Assembly (NCBI GenBank): GCA_033764445.1
Contig: JANRIZ010000096.1
Span: forward strand, 1 to 7,060
Direction: 5' to 3'
DNA: 7,060 nucleotides
Source of the DNA: JANRIZ01 sp033764445
GTDB lineage: Bacteria > Verrucomicrobiota > Verrucomicrobiia > JAWXBN01
The translations under genes and the position numbers were made by a program. Every line of letters begins with the position of its first letter. Position 1 is the stretch's first letter. The notes beneath the pieces were generated by a model. It made no database searches and was not told the origin of the DNA. It saw nothing but the letters and a program-made list of their open reading frames with translations. Below are positions 5,465 through 7,060 of the stretch, piece by piece.

Positions 5465-7060
5465 TCAGAGTTGGACGGGCAGCCCCATTTCCACGATCTG
5501 GTTGGGGGGGATCCCGTAGTGGTCGCGCACGGGGCGGGCATTGCGGCTCATGAACCCGTAGAGACTTTTCTGCCAGCGCCACAACCCCGACTGACCCCCG
5601 TAAAAAACCACCTCACGGTTGAAGTAATAGGTCAGCCGCCGTGTGTCGATGGGCACCCCCCGTTTGCCGAGCAGGTAAACGATGTCACCCGCCTGCGGGG
5701 TTTCCATGTAACCGTGTGGGACAATGACCCGGTAGAATCCCTCGCCCAGGTCCATGATTTCAATTTCCTCCTCCATGTCCAGTTTGGGAACCGGCTGGGT
5801 GACGATGCTGATGAGGATGACGGATTTGTGGATGCACAGATTGCTTTTGAGATGGTGGAGCAGGACCACCGGAACTCCCGTGGGGCGACCGGCCATGAAG
5901 ATGGCCGTGCCCGGAACACGATAGACATTGGAGTCCCTGATGTCCTGGACGACCACATTCATCTCAAGTTCGTTGGCGTAGAGTTTTTGGGCGATGTAAT
6001 TGCGGCCCGCCTTCCAGACATACATGATCGAAAGCAGGATCGCCCCGATCAGGAGGGGGAACCATCCCCCTTCCTGGATTTTATGGATGTTTGAAAAGAA
6101 AAACGCCAGGTCCACCAGCATGAAAAAACCGCACAGCAGGAGCGCCTTCCAGAGCGGGTAATTCCATTTTTCCCGGATCACATAATAAAAGGCGAGAGTG
6201 GTGATGGCCATGGTGCCCGTCACCGCAATCCCGTAGGCGGCGGCCAGGTTGGCGGTGGACTTGAATTCCAGAACCAGAAAGATGGACCCCGCCGCCATGG
6301 CCCAGTTGATGAAGGGCATGTAAATCTGGCCCTCGATGTTTTCATTGGTGTGGGTGATGTGGGTCCGTGGAAAATAGCCCAGTTGGATCGCCTGCCGGGT
6401 CAGCGAATACACGCCGGAGATGAGCGCCTGGCTGGCGATGACCGAGGCCGCAAAGGCCAGACCGACCAGGAAAAAACGGGCCGGTCCCTCGGGGGCGATG
6501 GCATAAAAGGGATTGTGGACATCCTCCGGGTGTGCCAGTGCAAAGGCTCCCTGGCCGAAATAATTCAGAACCAGGGCCGGAAATGCCACCAGAAACCAGC
6601 CGCGGGCGATGGCCGGGCGTCCGAAATGCCCCATATCCGCATACAACGCCTCCGCCCCGGTGATGGCCAGGACCACCGAGCCCAGGATGAGGGTGGCGTG
6701 GTGCGGATTGCTGAAGAGATATTGAAATCCGAAGAGAGGGTTGAGGGCGAGCAGGACCTTTGGATTAAGGCATATCTGCCACGTTCCGAGCACCCCCAGG
6801 GTCAGAAACCACAGGATCATGACCGGTCCGAAGATGGTTCCGATCCGGTGTGTCCCGTGCCTTTGCATGACAAAAAGGATTAGGAGCACGATACAGGAGG
6901 AGGGAACCACATACGGGGCAAAATCCGGATTGATCGATTTCAACCCCTCCGCCGCGCCCAGCACGGAAATGGCCGGGGTGATGATGCCGTCCCCGTACAG
7001 GAGCGCCGCCCCTCCCAGTACCATCAGGATAAACCAGCTGATCCGGCCCGAGGACTTGCC
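5465..7060 (-). CDS. kup: Kup-family potassium uptake transporter, 5' end beyond the window
   Basis: The visible 531 residues cover most of a Kup (KUP/HAK/KT) low-affinity potassium importer, an inner-membrane K+/H+ symporter. The visible part begins inside an early membrane segment (GKSSGRISWFIL), so roughly the first 100 residues lie beyond the right edge; an ATG at 7024 is internal. Family hallmarks are LLYGDGIITPAISVLGAAEG, FGPVMILWF, TGAEALYADMGHFGRP, LNYFGQGA, NPFYAIAP, SQALISGVYSLTRQA, GYFPRTHITHT and KSTANLAAAYGIAVTGTM. The hydrophilic cytoplasmic C-terminal domain contains VPGTAIFM, PVVLLHHLKSN and a terminal REVVFYGG to GIPPNQIVEMGLPVQL. The C-terminus is complete, ending at a TGA (complement of 5465-5467) 10 bases from the convergent permease stop. 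No frameshift or missing motif was seen, and no terminator hairpin lies between the two convergent genes. Confidence 0.96.
   Translation of the reverse strand, partial: GKSSGRISWFILMVLGGAALLYGDGIITPAISVLGAAEGLKSINPDFAPYVVPSSCIVLLILFVMQRHGTHRIGTIFGPVMILWFLTLGVLGTWQICLNPKVLLALNPLFGFQYLFSNPHHATLILGSVVLAITGAEALYADMGHFGRPAIARGWFLVAFPALVLNYFGQGAFALAHPEDVHNPFYAIAPEGPARFFLVGLAFAASVIASQALISGVYSLTRQAIQLGYFPRTHITHTNENIEGQIYMPFINWAMAAGSIFLVLEFKSTANLAAAYGIAVTGTMAITTLAFYYVIREKWNYPLWKALLLCGFFMLVDLAFFFSNIHKIQEGGWFPLLIGAILLSIMYVWKAGRNYIAQKLYANELEMNVVVQDIRDSNVYRVPGTAIFMAGRPTGVPVVLLHHLKSNLCIHKSVILISIVTQPVPKLDMEEEIEIMDLGEGFYRVIVPHGYMETPQAGDIVYLLGKRGVPIDTRRLTYYFNREVVFYGGQSGLWRWQKSLYGFMSRNARPVRDHYGIPPNQIVEMGLPVQL

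Noticed and set aside
5504..5510. Seven-G run in the kup coding region as a slippage site
   Set aside because: It encodes the conserved GIPPNQ motif near the C-terminus and is too short and too constrained to suggest phase variation.
5471..6094. A 207-codon plus-strand frame opposite kup
   Set aside because: Kup is unambiguous on the minus strand, and the opposite frame is an antisense shadow rich in His, Asp and Val as expected from complemented membrane-protein codons.

Overview
The window looks like an accessory or loosely packed chromosomal stretch of a free-living Gram-negative bacterium of moderate to high G+C content. The set of a bacterial deoxyhypusine-synthase-family gene, a fused iron-type ABC permease, a Kup potassium transporter, few strong Shine-Dalgarno sites and a short-period intergenic repeat mosaic fits the PVC group (Verrucomicrobiota and relatives). 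That assignment is an inference: there is no rRNA or other phylogenetic marker, and a deltaproteobacterial or Bacteroidota-like host is not excluded.

Layout. Positions 1 to about 822 are insertion-sequence wreckage. An ISL3-family transposase N-terminal part on the minus strand (running off the left edge) abuts the C-terminal part of an IS66-family transposase on the plus strand. The right terminal end of the IS66 element is still visible at about 801-822. Positions 823-1050 are non-coding, with a strong rho-independent terminator-like hairpin at 917-946 and a plausible promoter at 1002-1029. Two plus-strand genes of unknown function follow (about 1063-1764 and 1776-2453), separated by 11 bases and almost certainly co-transcribed. 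Positions 2454-2596 hold a mosaic of 9-bp-period repeats.

The right half holds three metabolic or transport genes. A complete deoxyhypusine-synthase-family gene runs on the minus strand (2597-3574). It is divergent from a plus-strand ABC permease with two fused permease domains (3748-5454), and the 173-base gap between them carries a promoter candidate and several GACAA/TTGTC boxes. The permease ends 10 bases from the stop codon of a convergent Kup-type potassium transporter (5465-7060, minus), whose N-terminus lies beyond the right edge.

How the parts relate. No single pathway unites the window. The two unknown genes form one module. The DHS-like enzyme probably works on polyamines. The permease is the membrane part of an importer, probably for ferric iron, whose binding protein and ATPase are not here. 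Kup imports potassium. The points most worth following are the unknown gene pair, the 9-bp-period repeat mosaic, the apparently leaderless promoter of the DHS-like gene, and a nine-G tract exactly at the joint between the two permease domains.
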